Shown here piece by piece: positions 36,103 through 47,999 of a stretch of DNA of 64,000 bases (position 1 is the stretch's first letter; each line of letters opens with the position of its first letter). The DNA lies in the NCBI RefSeq assembly GCF_023053635.1, contig NC_086172.1, positions 22,597,501-22,661,500 on the forward strand, in the 5' to 3' direction. This DNA is from Elgaria multicarinata webbii (lineage: Eukaryota > Chordata > Lepidosauria > Squamata > Anguidae). Both the position numbers and the translations under genes were made by a program. Below the pieces are notes generated by a model. The model ran no database searches. It saw only the letters and a program-made list of their open reading frames with translations, and had not been told where the DNA came from.

Positions 36103-36289
36103 ATATCCTGCTTGGTGTAGATGAGGCCATTGTTTACTCAGACTTCCAAAACGTGACAAAGACTTCCACCAAAGACTCCTGAGCAAACATAACAGTCAAG
36201 GGCTATGAGGAGAGATCCCCTTCTGAAGAGGAAACTAGTACAAGAACAGGAAGCAGAAAGTAGGAATACATGGTTAACTCTCACAATGG

Positions 36290-37450
36290 AGGGATGTAAG
36301 GAATGAGGTCCCATAAGGATTTGTATTGGGATCCATGTTTTTTATTAGTTCGTAAATGATTTGGAGTTAGGGGTGAGCATTGATGAGGCCAAGTTTGCTG
36401 GTGACACTAAATTATTTAGAACAATAATGCTTCGAACAAGAAGCAATAGCGAAGAGCTCTAAAAAGATTTCTCTGACCTGTGGGAACGGGCATCAAAATG
36501 GCAAATATGATTCAATGTAAATAAATGTAAAGCGATGCACACTGGAGCAAAAATCTCAACTTCAGATATATGCTGATGGGTTCTGAACTGGCAGTGACTG
36601 ACCAGGAAAGGGAATTTGGAGTTATGGTAGGTAGATCAATGAAGATATAGAGCTTTATCACACCAGCGTTATACTGTGCAATCACTGCGAATTGCGTGCA
36701 AAGGACTCTGAAGTTTTCCAGCTCATAATCTGCTTTTATTGTGAAGTACTCTGAAGTTTTCCAGTTTATAATCTGCTTTGATTGTGAAGTACTCCCAGGC
36801 ATCCTGCTTTAATTGTGCTATAAAGGGGAAAGAATCGAGGTATTTTGCTAGTAGTTTTGGAGCAAATCATTTGTTGTTTTCCGAGCGGCCTCTGGGGTGC
36901 AGGAGCAGGATTTGATACGTTTAAAGAAAATTTAAACAAATGCTTACATCTGCATAAGCTTTAAAGATAAAGACATCAAAATTGGCACAGTAATAGATAT
37001 TAAGGAGAGCTTTAAGCATACCAAATTTGAATCGGATTGGGACATCCGTTGATTTTTTTAATGATTTTTTTACATTTCCCCCTTTAAACCCTTTGCAAAG
37101 GATCTTAGGAGTGCTGCCGCCCAGGGTGTGATTTAACAACGACAATAACAACGACTCCAGCTTAGCATTGTAGGGGATAATTCGAGGGAAACAGATACGT
37201 GGAATGAAGCTCATAGATCCAGTGCTCAGTGGCTAGAAAAAAGAGGAATTCTGTGTTGCAGGGTGTTATGAAGGAATCAAAAATAAAATTGCCAATATCA
37301 TTATGAGTTTATACTACAAATCTATGGTGCACCCACACTTGGTACACTGTGTACAGTTCCGGTCACTGTCCCTCAAAAAGGATATTGAGAGCTGGGAAAA
37401 GGCTGCCAAAATGATCATCACACCCTTACAACAAAGGACTGTTCAGCTTA
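36290..37450 (+). mobile_element. CR1 LINE, RT region, interrupted
   Basis: ataaggatttgtattgggatcc and the following ~350 bp carry degraded CR1 RT motifs. After an inserted repeat (36649-37212) it resumes with YKSMVHPHLVHCVQFRSLSLKKD. Heavily decayed. Confidence 0.6.
36649..37212 (+). repeat. Unclassified interspersed repeat U, copy 1
   Basis: About 560 bp, closely matching 46246-46757. The core taatagatattaaggagagc and its surroundings are nearly identical between copies. Copy 1 has a local duplication of gaagtactctgaagttttcc near 36706-36800. It interrupts a CR1, so it is mobile or was. Confidence 0.7.
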
Positions 37451-37937
37451 GGAAGAAAGACAAATCATCTTATGGAAGGCTTCTGAGATTCCTATGCCTT
37501 GCCAGGCTGAAGCCGGCAAGGCGGGAGGAGCAGTAGAAGCGATTTTGCCTCCCCGTCCTCCAATATTTGCATTTTTGGATAGGCAAGCTTTTAATTCCAT
37601 CTAGTGAGGGTGCTTCAAAGAGGGAGGGAAGGAGGCTGGAGGAGGCTCAGGATAAATCATATCCAAGTCTCTCTCGTCCCCACCCCACCCACCAGACCAC
37701 CCCCTTTCCACCCCTCTCTGATGTTGATTTCCTGACCTTGGGGAGACAGTTGGATCAATTCTTTTTTGCACTGGCTGCGAGAGGTCAGGGCCAGAACTCT
37801 GACTCCCTCTTCTGAGGTCAGAGCGTTGTATCTGACCTTGGAGGGAGGAATCCAATCCTATGGTCCCTGGGAGGCTCACCCAAAGGCCCTAAGATTGCTC
37901 TCTCCAGTATGGGGGTGGACGGACATGATAGAGATGT
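37451..37937. other. GC-rich intergenic segment, nothing recognised
   Basis: No coding or repeat identity assigned. Confidence 0.4.
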
Positions 37938-38408
37938 AAAAAATTATGCAAGTTTTGGAGAATGTGGATAGGGAGACATTTTCCCTCTTTCATAATACTA
38001 GAATCTGGGGTCATGCCATGAAGCTGATTGGTGGGAGATTTAGGACAGATAAAAGGAAGCACTTTTTCACACAGTGCGTAGCTGAACTGTGGAATTCACT
38101 ACCACAGGATGTAGTGATGGCTGCCAACTTGGATGGATTTATAATGGGATTACACAGATTTATTTATTCATTTTATTACATTTATATACCGCCCCACAGC
38201 CGACGCTCTGTGTAATAGAGGCGAAGGCTATCAATGGCATACTAGCACCCATATTCCTCAGTACTAGTTGCTGGGGAACATGAGTGGGAGGGTGCTTTTG
38301 CACGCATGTCCTGCTTGTGAGCTTCCCAGAGGTATCTGGTTGACCCACATGAAAAAAGGACTAGAAAGACCTTTGGTTTGATTCAGCAGGGCTCCAGTTA
38401 TGTTCTTC
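37938..38408 (+). mobile_element. CR1 LINE 3' end, second subfamily
   Basis: The frame VDRETFSLFHNTRIWGHAMK, then FRTDKRKHFFTQCVAELWNSLPQDVV, matches CR1 ORF2 end. It ends gggctccagttatgttctt. A short antisense L2 tail (38161-38215) is inserted. Confidence 0.82.
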
Positions 38409-38553
38409 CAATAGCTGTTGTTGTGGCTGTGGCAACTCTTTGTGGTCCCTTGCTGGCCGGTATCTTATGCAAGAGAGCAGAGTAGAACTGGACCACTCTT
38501 CCCTTGCTCGTTCTCTCCATGGTTTTTTTGTAGATGATCATTTCATTTTGTAA

Positions 38554-38715
38554 TAAATCTACAGTTTTATTTATCTTTATATATGAATTTATCTTCCCTG
38601 AAACCCAAGGCGGCATTGCATGGGGGTTCCCAGGCGGACTCCCATCCAGACACTGTCCAGTCCCAGATCCGCTTAGCTTCAGCAAAATGGTTGCTTCATG
38701 TGCCTTCAGACAATG
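38554..38715 (-). mobile_element. 5S rRNA-derived SINE
   Basis: On the minus strand gaagctaagcggatctggga corresponds to the 5S A-box region and ggatgggagtccgcctggga to the 5S C-box region. They are spaced as in 5S rRNA and followed by a non-5S tail. This identifies a retroposon with a 5S-type promoter rather than a 5S gene. Confidence 0.7.
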
Positions 38716-38854
38716 ACGGATATGGGGGATCTGATTGTTTTTTCTCTAGCTAATGCATCAGTTGCAGGCAAATCAATATTTTTCAGTAATAAACTGAAAT
38801 GATTTACTATTGGAGAAATACAATCCATCCCCCAAAACTAGCATAGCTCATACT

Positions 38855-39540
38855 GACCCTGTGCAGTTGACATGCCAAGCCACAGTGGTTAAGCATTTTG
38901 AGCTAAATATTATGGCTTAGCATGTTGTGTGTGTTGGAATCCTGGAACGGATCCTGGTTATGTTTCCATTGATTTGCTAATTGCTGAGGAGCTGGAAGAA
39001 ACAGAAGACTCAGCAGAAAACTTAAAGGTCAACTTTACACCTGGACATTGATGTCATAATTGAATAATTGGTAAACTGATTGTCTTCAATTAAGGGTTGC
39101 AAGAAGTTGTATCATTGTACAGGTAGTCTATAAAAGTAAATGTATTTCCATGTACATGTATCACTCAGAATCACTCAGAGATGTATCAGAGCTGTATTGA
39201 CTGACCATGTGTAAGTATTTGTTATCTGTGATTGCCATAACTAAATTATATTTTTATATGCCAGTAAAGGTTTGTTTAAACCAATTCAAATCTCAGTCTT
39301 AATCTGTGTCTTTGCTGACTTGGCTGGAAACCGCTGTAATACTCTGCTACAAAGTTATTGGCCAGAAGCCTAGTCTGTGCAATAACTAATGAGGTTGGAA
39401 AATCTCCCATAAACCTCAATCATATAAAACCTCAACAGTGTGAACCATTCCTAACCATAGTGGCTACATAGCCACACTTAATTTGCTGCAAAAGGGTTAG
39501 CGGCCTAGCCTTGGCTTAGTGTGTCCTCTGAACAGGCCCA
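38855..39540. mobile_element. Palindromic element interrupted by a solo LTR
   Basis: ccaagccacagtggttaagc at the left is the inverted relative of cctagccttggcttagtgtg at the right. The LTR at 38932-39437 splits it. Confidence 0.55.
38932..39437 (+). mobile_element. Solo LTR with 5-bp target duplication
   Basis: 506 bp from TGTTGGAATCC to CTCAACA, flanked by GTGTG at 38927-38931 and 39438-39442, with TATAAAAG near 39130. No internal region. A retroviral or LTR-retrotransposon fossil; family not assigned. Confidence 0.7.
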
Positions 39541-39857
39541 CTGCTTGGTGTATCATGTGCATGGTGGTTACATATGTGAAATGGGGTCTTTTTGACTGGT
39601 GCCTGTGGCAGCATTTGTAATGAATAACACACACTGCTCCACCCCACCCCGTACGTTGGTGCCATTTTGAAAATTGCAAACATATTTTAATACTTAGCAT
39701 TTTACAGCACTTCCAAATGTGCAAAGCACAGGTTATCTATCCAGCAAGTCTTCTTATATTCTTAGGAATGACATTGATGTGGAGTTTCTCTACGTTGCTT
39801 TGTTCCTATGTGTTTGGTGCCTGATCCTCTCCAGGTGTTTTGAACTACTAGTCCCAT

Positions 39858-40065
39858 TATTATTATTATTTATTTATTTATTTATTTATTTATATAGCAC
39901 CATCAATGTACATGGTGCTGTACAGAGTAAAATAGTAAATAGCAAGACCCTGCTGCATAGGCTTACATTCTAATAAAATCATAATAAAACAATAAGGAGG
40001 GGAAGAGAATGCAAACAGGCACAGGGTAGGGTAAACAGGCACAGGGTAGGGTAAAACTAACAGTA
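39858..40065 (-). mobile_element. Retroposon 3' end, clade unresolved
   Basis: (TTTA)n then tatagcaccatcaatgtacatggtgct and caagaccctgctgcataggcttac. The cacagggtagggtaaa unit is duplicated near 40019-40055. Confidence 0.5.
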
Positions 40066-41235
40066 ACCATCAGCCCTGGCACTCCAACGCATGGGAGCCT
40101 TGCAGGATCCTAGGCAGATGACTCCAGAGGCTGCAATCCTTGGGTTACTTACCAGAAACACAGGGCATGTTGCAATCAGTGGAACTAATTAGAATGAGCA
40201 GTCTGAGTGGAGCCTGGCTTCAGCCAAGGGCACATGTTTGGAGGACAGCTGTGATGCTATAATAATTGAAGCAAGAGTCTCCGGGGCTACTTTTGCCTAT
40301 CCATAATTGTTAGTGTTCTCTAACATTCCAACATCCACCCAACCCCATCCAATTGCCTGCTCTGCCAAGGCAGAAAGTGGAAATCAAAAAATAACTTTCT
40401 CCTGAGCTAAACAACAACAAAAAGGCAATTCATCGGTGGTTTGACCAGCCAAAACAGGACTTTTCGTAGGCCTAAACATTTGCCCTGGAATGACATGAGA
40501 ACTGAAAGCAGGTATGTTTGCACTGTTTTGGCTAGTACCATGTGTCTTCGCATTGAACCATTCAGCAGAGCTGAGATTTGGCTGCAGAACTATTTGGCCT
40601 TTAGAAATCTGATTTTTTTTCCGTAGCACCTACAGCGGACATCAGCTTGCCAGCTTGTCGTACTAAAATAGGCTGAAGCCAGCCTGCAATAACCTGCAGA
40701 AGGAATAAATTTATTTATTACATTTATATACTGCCCCATAGCTGAAGCTCTGTGGGCAGCTTACAAAAAAACTGATTTATAAAGGGATTTCTCCTCCAGA
40801 GGTGTTTCTATCACTAATTCCCCCAAAAGAAAGTGGAAGCTGGTCAGAACTCTGGGTTAAGGAAACCTCAAATTTGCACTGGGGTGGGTGGGTGGATTTA
40901 TACAATTTAAGTATATTTGCATGTGCTGTCTTGCAAATTATAGACTTGGTGCAGAAATGAAACTTACAAGGGAATTCTCCAGACTTTGCCTTGGGCTTGA
41001 AATACATGTGTCAAAATAACAAAACGATCTTACACAGTACTAAAATTTGCAGAACATCAGAACTGGAAATGCCACAATCATGAGAACAATGCAGGCTAAC
41101 CTTAAGAATAGTTCTGCTGTTGCTCTCAAGCCAGGCTTCTATGAGTTTTGGAAGTAGTGTATTGGTGGTGGGCATGTGTGTGTGTTAAGAGTTGGGACAG
41201 AACGTTGTCTGTGGAAGATGAGAGACCACCCAAGC
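40066..41235. other. Intergenic, no gene seen
   Basis: Only a short antisense L2 tail at about 40706-40772 is recognised. Confidence 0.5.
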
Positions 41236-41356
41236 CAGCCTTGCCCAACTTTCAGATGTTTTGGACTACAACTCCCATCAGCACTAACCATGCTGGCTGG
41301 AACTAATGGGGATTGTAATCCAAAATATCTGGAGGGACCCAAGTTGAGCAAGGCTC
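41236..41356. mobile_element. hAT-type MITE copy
   Basis: From cagccttgcccaactttcag to aagttgagcaaggct; the centre carries ctacaactcccatcagc. Confidence 0.75.
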
Positions 41357-41436
41357 ACCTAAAGTATGTCTTCTGAAGCAAATTTTTATACAGTTCACTG
41401 AAAGGGGGTTATTTGGTCACAGAGGACTCAAAAGTC

Positions 41437-42236
41437 GCATTCGGAGAACACAATAGTCAACCATGTGTTAATAGTTAACTCCACAGATGACCATTATCAT
41501 GTCGTCTTGGGAGTCATCAGTGGAGTTGGCTATTAAGACATGGTTGACTATTGGCCACCCCCTCTTTGGCCTTGCCACCGAGTAACAGCGTTGGTTCCCA
41601 TGAGAATCCCCCCTTGTGCCAGGTCCCCCCTGCACTGTCATGACCTGGTGCAAAGTGGGATTCTCATGGGATATGTGGCTCCCTGCGTGTCCCCAGCGAT
41701 ATGCATGTCCTGTCCCTGGGTGGGTCGGGGCGCCATGGTTGCCATCCTCCCCCCTCCACCAGCGATCCATTCAGATATGGGGTCAGGGGGGATGGCAGGA
41801 TCCATCCCTCCAAACCCACATACAAATGGATAACGGGGTGGCTGAAGCATCTCTCCTGCTTGTGACAGCTACAGGAGACATCCTTGCGCCGCTACCCACC
41901 TCTTCTCCACAAAGAATGGGCGGGACGTGCACTTCCCTGGGAGTGCATGGGGTGCCACTGCTCACAGTGCCCCCTCCCCACAGGGACAGCACTTCCCATG
42001 AGAATCCCCCCCTGACAGTCAGGGGACCCATCACAAAGGGAGATTCTCATGGGAACCAGCACACTATATGGTGGAGAGGGCAGAGGGCAGAGGGGGTGGG
42101 GTGGGCAATAGTTAACCATGTGTTACTCACCAACTCCATGGATGACTCTTTAGGGGGCACGCCCAACACGACATGATAATAGTTATCTGTGGAGTTGACT
42201 ATTAACACATAGTTGACTATTATGTTGTCCGAACAT
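41437..42236. mobile_element. 800-bp palindromic DNA element
   Basis: The left cggagaacacaatagtcaac and right gttgactattatgttgtccg are inverted. The arms repeat gttgactattaacacatgg-type units several times. Two inner sub-palindromes use cccatgagaatccccc and its inverse. The GC-rich centre (41680-42000) has no convincing gene; its open frames follow from inverted repeats. Confidence 0.8.
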
Positions 42237-43037
42237 GGCCTATGTTGGTTTTCTGGAGTATATTTCAGCAGCATTAAGCAAGCAGCAGTGAAAGTGGAAT
42301 TTAAAAACAACAGACTGAAAGACGTATTTGTGTAGCCTGGTCTGTTTATGTTAGAAGATGATGTGAAAGCAGCGCCATGACATTGTATGATTAAACACAA
42401 ATTTGATTAGGAAAATGGTCTAACAGAACTGACGTATCCAATTAGGAGAGCCCTGAGACTTCTTCTGTTTCAAGGATGCCATCTGTAACTTTGGATAGAC
42501 TATCTAGGAACATTCCTTACATTCTGAGTCACTGTATACGTGGGTGGGTGGGTGGGTTGTGGAGGATAATCCTCGTTATTTGTTGCCGTGTTGTATCAAC
42601 AAAGAGATAAGACTTCAATATTTTCACATAACGTCTTGGGCTAGATCCTTGGTCAAACCAACACAGAACTTATTTTTTTCTAGCCAACAGAGACAGGAAT
42701 ATAATTGGAAAGATTGCTTTGCATGCGTTTATAGCAGATAGTATGTACCAATATGTAGTGCAATCCAATATGTATTTACTCAGAAGACATATACAGGACT
42801 TATGCATAGGATTGCATTGTTATGATTTTGTGTGCTTTTTTTCCTATATTATTATTTTGTTATGACCTATGGTCTAGAAAAATAGAATTTATTCTCCATT
42901 CATTCATCAATAAACAACAACAAAAAACCAATCATGTTCTATGGTTGTGCTTCCTAGACCAGGAGTGGGCAGAAGGAAGGTTGAAATCCATTGGTAGATC
43001 TCTGGATGGTTGCAGTAGATTAATAAAAAGGGGGTTA
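42237..43037. other. Intergenic, no gene seen
   Basis: A short (GGGT)n run lies at 42541-42557 and a fragment of the ataggattgca repeat near 42757-42820. Confidence 0.5.
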
Positions 43038-43545
43038 TAGAATCACAGAATCATAGAATAGCAGAGTTGGAAGGGGCCTACAAGGTCATTGAGTCCAACC
43101 CCCTGCTCAATGCAGGAATCCACTCTAAAGCATCCCTGACAGATGCTTGTCCAGCTGCCTCTTGAAGGCCTCTAGAGTAGGAGAGCCCACAATCTCCTAG
43201 GTAACTGGTTCCATTGTTGTACTGCTCTAACAGTCAGGAAGTTTTTCCTGATGTCCAGCTGGAATCTGGCTTCCTTTGAGCCCGTTACTCCGTGTCCTGC
43301 ACTCTGGGAGGATAGAGAAGAGATCCTGGCCCTCCTCTGTGTGACAACCTTTTAAGCATTTGAAGAGTGCTCTCATGTCTCCCCTCAATCTTCTCTTCTC
43401 CAGGCTAAACAGTTCTTTCAGTCTCTCTTCACAGGGCTTTGTTTCCAGACCCCTGATCATCCTGGCTGCCCTCCTCTGAACACGCTCCAGCTTGTCTGCA
43501 TCCTTCTTGAATTGTGGAGCCCAGAACTGGACGCAATACTCTATG
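43038..43545 (-). mobile_element. CR1 LINE 3' region
   Basis: Minus-strand frame [20 protein letters not shown] and [20 protein letters not shown], ending in the agaatcatagaat terminus at the left. Interrupted frame. Confidence 0.88.
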
Positions 43546-44584
43546 ATTCCCAATTGTTTAACAATAGCAACAAAAACCATTTTTAAAAAATGTAAACCAG
43601 GCTGCTAAAATGAAGCAGCCTTTTGCTTGAGTGTTGTTCAGTTTTGGGACTGAAAACAAATTCCTAGGCTCCGAAGGTGTCCAGAGGCGCGCTGTTCTCT
43701 ATTTCTAAGTGTATGTCTTTTGCACCTGACTCCAATTGGTGGATCTTGGTGTTCTAGTAAAAAACCAATTGTAAATCTGAAAAGCCTGCCTAGCCCATCC
43801 TAGGCTCAAATGAGATGGTTCTCTGCAGCCAGCAAACTCCTGATAATATCTGCTTTCAGCCAGTATTAAAAAGCAATTTATTCTGTGATTTGGCAGAAAG
43901 AGCTGGCTACAGAGTCCTGCTCACACATGCCGTTCATCATACATGCTGTAAGAAAATATGAACAAGCAATAATAATAGTACTTGTATTGCACATTCTGGG
44001 GTGGGGGGTCTTCATGGCGTCGGGTTGGTGCTGCCTCCCTCTCCAACCCCATGCTTTCCTTCTCCCAGAGTGGTGTTGGCTAATCCCAATGCCAAGGAGG
44101 GAACGTGGGGTTTCTGGATAGCCATCTGGGTGCTGGAGCTGCCCCTGCCCTCTTCCTGGTGGATGTTGACCAATCGCCAGTCGCCTTCCACCAGGCACCG
44201 CCCCCCAGATTGGCCCCGGAGTAACGTCAGACAGCAGAAACTCTGTATTGCTGTTGCTCCGATTGAAACAGTTGGGGTAAATCCCTGATTTTTTCAAACT
44301 GCAGCAATGCGGGAAAGCGCCACGATGGCTGCAAAGCTGCAGCTGCGTTGTCTAAAAGGCATGTCTTCCGAACTCAGTGCACGGCTCAGTAGGCTTAGCT
44401 TTGTACCCACCCTGCAACCTCTACTGCATGTCACAGCTTTTAGGGTGGGTATGAAACCACCCCGCTGTAACCCACACCTGATTTGAACACCACGCCAACT
44501 TGTGCTGTGTCTGCATCGCAAAGGATTATGCAAATGACTGTCCCCTCCACAATCACATGAACCCCGTGATATTAAGCGTCTAAT
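43546..44584. other. Intergenic; GC-rich block of unknown nature
   Basis: 43990-44300 is GC-rich with no gene identity; possibly part of an unrecognised DNA element. Confidence 0.4.
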
Positions 44585-45108
44585 TAATTACAACTCCAAG
44601 GCCCTTTTGATACATACTATTGCCAAGTCAAGTATCCCCTATCTTATATCTGTGCATTTTATTTCTTTTTCCTAAATGGGCTCATCTACACCAAGCAGGC
44701 TATTCCACTATGAAAGCGGTATATAAAAGGCAGGAGCCACACTACTGCTTTATAGTGGTACTGAAGTGCACTGACAACTGTTGGGGCCCATTGACACATA
44801 CTAAATACCGCTTTCGTACCACTTTCATAGTGCAATATCCTGCTTTGCGTCGATGTGTCATGGGCTCCAACAGTTATCAGTGCACTTCAATACCGCTATA
44901 AAGCAGTAGTGTGGCTCCTGCCTTTTATATACCGCTTTCATAGTGGAATAGCCTGCTTGGTGTAGATGAGCCCAGTGAAGGACTTAGTACTTCTCTCTGT
45001 TAAAATTCATTCTGCTATTTTCTGCCCCATCTTCTAGCCTATCAAGATCATTTGGGGTTTTGTTTCTGGCCCCTAAGGTCCTGGCTATCCCACCCAATCT
45101 GCAAATTT
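44585..45108 (-). mobile_element. CR1 LINE internal fragment, split by a MITE
   Basis: aagtcaagtatcccctatcttatatctg matches the CR1 body near 27330, and the part after the MITE (aaaattcattctgctattttctgccccatcttctagcctatcaag) continues the CR1 frame. Confidence 0.7.
44678..44973. mobile_element. Hairpin MITE with ~107-bp arms
   Basis: 296 bp. gggctcatctacaccaagcagg and the next ~85 bp are mirrored with few mismatches by the right end. The arms are separated by about 80 bp, itself partly inverted. Flanks aat/agt allow a 3-bp duplication. It is the clean relative of 35283-36128. Confidence 0.85.
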
Positions 45109-46245
45109 GATAAGCGTCCCCCCCCCCGCCCCGTTTGAACCTCTCTTCCCATTGGGTTTTCCTGCTATACAATCCTGAAGCCCAAGGAGTTAACGTTTTG
45201 ATGCTGCTCTGCTGTCGGCAGATTGACATGTTTTCTGGGCTGCTTCAAAAGTGTTGTTGAAAACAGTATCATTTTTCATTTCTTGCAACTGCCTCCCCCA
45301 ACGTAAGTTTAAATTCTACAGCAGTGATGTCACACGTTTAAGATATCCCCATCGGTTTAGTATAATTTCAGTAAAAAAGGGAAAATAAAGACTAATGTTC
45401 TGATTGAGCAATCTAATAGCTTCAGTGTTTAAATGACACAATTTTTTCTCAAGGGGGAAGATGCCCTGATTAATTTGTGTGTGGAAAGCAGGCATTCTTC
45501 ATTTGAATGTATAACCATAACTGAATCCAAGCGGACAGTCCATCCTTGAATCAACAGGTGTTTTAAATAACAGCATAAGTCAAAATATTCCTTTATCTCA
45601 AGTATACCCTCAAGTGCATGTAGAAATATGTGGGCAGAGTCTTACCATGGTACTGCCGCCAAAATAATAACATCTGTACCTTTAAGAGGGAAAACAAAAG
45701 CTTTCCTGTTGGTTTCCTAAAACTTCTGTATTAAATTTAATTATTTGTTTGTAAATTGTTTAGGGGGCAAAGAAAATTTAGGTAGGGGCTGGTCCCTCTA
45801 TCTCCTCTCCCCCTCCCCGCTGCACCCACCCATCATGGCCTGTTCAGAAATAAGCCCCAAGGCAACAGCTTTCAGGCATGCAAAGTGTTGGCTCAAATTG
45901 GGCTGTGCCAATTCAGATGGCTGCTAGGTGCTCATACAAATTCTCTGCACATAGAAAACTAGAGTATTAAGGGAAGGCTAGGTTAGACTCCTTCTCCCTG
46001 ATATTTATTTTTCTATCCGCAGGGAAAATATTTTTATATAGAGCAGCATTCAGACGTACGAAGCCCCATCTAAAATTTAAAGTGTCACAGTTCAGACACA
46101 GATTTGCCTCTTCATTTGCTGTCCCCCAGGCTTTTGCGCCGCAATCCTATACACGCTTACCTGGAAGTAAGCCCCACTGAACACAATGAGTCTTACTTCT
46201 AAGTAGACAAGCAGAGGATTGCATCCTTAGTTTAAAAAAGGGCTC
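45109..46245. other. Intergenic, no gene seen
   Basis: A C-rich run lies at 45119-45134; a gcaatcctatacacgcttacctggaag repeat with its inverse agaggattgcatcc sits at about 46140-46230. Confidence 0.5.
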
Positions 46246-46757
46246 AGAGCTTTACCACACCAGCGTTATACTGTGCAATCACTGTGAATTGCATGCAAAG
46301 AACTCCAAAGTTTTCCAGCTTATAATCTGCTTTGACTGAGAAGTACTCCCATGCATCCTGCTTTAATTGTGCTATAAAGGGAAAAGAATCGAGGTATTTA
46401 GCTACTAGTTTTCAAGGGAATCATTTGTCGTTTTCCAAGCGGCCACTGGGGGCACAGGATCATGTTTAAAGAAAAATTAAACAAATGCTTACATCTGCAT
46501 AAGTTTTAAAGATAAAGACATCAAAATTGGCACAGTAATAGATATTAAGGAGAGCTTTAAGCATACCAAATTTGAATCGGATTGGGTCATCCGTTGATTT
46601 TTTTAATGATTTTTTTTACATTTCCCTCCTTAAACCCTTTTCCTGGTATGCGAAGGATCTTAGGAGCGCTGCCACCCGGGGTGTGATTTAGCTAACAATG
46701 GAGACAGCTTAGCGCTGTCGGGGATAATTCGAGGGAAACAGGTACCTGGGATGAAGC
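46246..46757 (+). repeat. Unclassified interspersed repeat U, copy 2
   Basis: Second copy of the 36649-37212 family, lacking its internal duplication. Imperfect terminal inversion (agctttaccaca at left, inverse of gggatgaagct at right) suggests a DNA element. Confidence 0.7.
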
Positions 46758-47999
46758 TATCAGTGCTTTTCAGATCCTTGCACTGCTCTGTTTATTCTCT
46801 TTCGCTGGTTTTATTCTGTGGATATTTTCCATCTATTTTAGGTCTTATGGCTCTTTTATTCTTTTCCCCCCCTTATTGTATAAATTTGATTGTTTTTTGT
46901 AAACCACCCAGGGAACTTTGGTTATTAGATGGTACAGAAGTGTAGGAACTTAAAATAAAACAATGGTGACAGAACTAAACCCTAGTTATAATTGCTTTTT
47001 GGAGGAAATTTGGTACATTAATGGAATGTCACTGAATGTCTGTTTGGCATCCATACACGTTTGAAACAGACAAGTTTCTCAGGTCCCCATATCCACTGGA
47101 GGCTGCCATCCCACTGTTTAAATTGTGCAGGAAGGATGTAACACTGGATAGTGTATGCATGGACTATTTCCTCTTCTGTAGAAATACTGACTGGCACGGT
47201 TGTTAATTCCTGTGACTTGTGTTGTTTTTTGGGGGTTTGTTTGTTTGTTGCTCCACTTGCAGTGCTATAAACAGAGCAAAATTTAAAACAGCTTTACAAG
47301 CTGCTAAGGAAGTATTGCTACCTTTCCTGCCTCCTAGGATAAACAGTGTTATTTTTCTGTCCGGTAACATCTGAAAGAAGAAAGCGCTAGCAAACCCGAC
47401 CAGCTAGGAAAGCTGAATTCTACGTTTTTCCCTTCCGTTTTCTTACAGATTCTGGGGTGTCCTCCAGATGTAAGGTACATTTTTGGTTCTGCACAATTAA
47501 ACTGGTAAGTGTGTTTCTGCTTCCTCTCTCTCCCTGATTACTTTTTTTTGTTTTTACCATTTTTGTTCGTTGTGTATTGTGTTCTCTTGCATGCACATTT
47601 TCCCTTTCAAGCAAATAAGCTTCCTGTTCTACACATGCAGGACAATGGGGTGAAATTCTGAGGTGGTAGACTGCCCAGTAGCAATTCAGGCTTCTGGAGG
47701 GGGTGATTTTTTTTTAATGCTTCCCCCACCCCCATGCAAAATATTCACTGTAATTAAGAGCCTTGCATAGACTGTGTCACTTTAGACTGTAGGTGGGGAT
47801 CATATTTTTGGATGCTCCCCTAAATTAAAAGAAATTCCTCCAAAAAGAAAGCTGGAACAGGAGGCAAAGGAAGAATGTGTTTGTTTTCTCTTTGCAGGGA
47901 GGGGTTTTTTTTTAACCTGGGGGAGCATTTGAAAGTGGTGTTCTTCCACCTCTAATTTGAAGTAGTCCATTCTGCCTAAAAAGGCAAGACAGGGGGTGG
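46758..47999. other. Intergenic with one L2 tail
   Basis: L2 3' end, plus strand, at about 46862-46965 (gtaaaccacccagggaactttggttattagatggta). Nothing else recognised. Confidence 0.5.

Larger units (their letters stand above)
35283..36128. mobile_element. Palindromic MITE carrying two later insertions
   Basis: The ends ggcctcatctacaccaaacagg and cctgcttggtgtagatgaggcc are inverted, with ATT on both sides (35280-35282, 36129-36131). Comparison with the clean copy at 44678-44973 shows a second palindromic element (35387-35519) and an L2 3' piece (35617-36102) inserted within it. Confidence 0.8.

Noticed and set aside
38620-38700. Functional 5S rRNA gene
   Set aside because: Only part of 5S is present, with substitutions, and it is joined to a retroposon tail.
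41616-42176. 186-codon open frame as a novel gene
   Set aside because: It lies wholly within a palindromic DNA element and has overlapping frames on both strands, as expected of inverted repeats.
43990-44300. GC-rich block as a possible second CpG island or GPR1 first exon
   Set aside because: CpG is not dense, no donor in a convincing context was seen, and it is surrounded by repeats.
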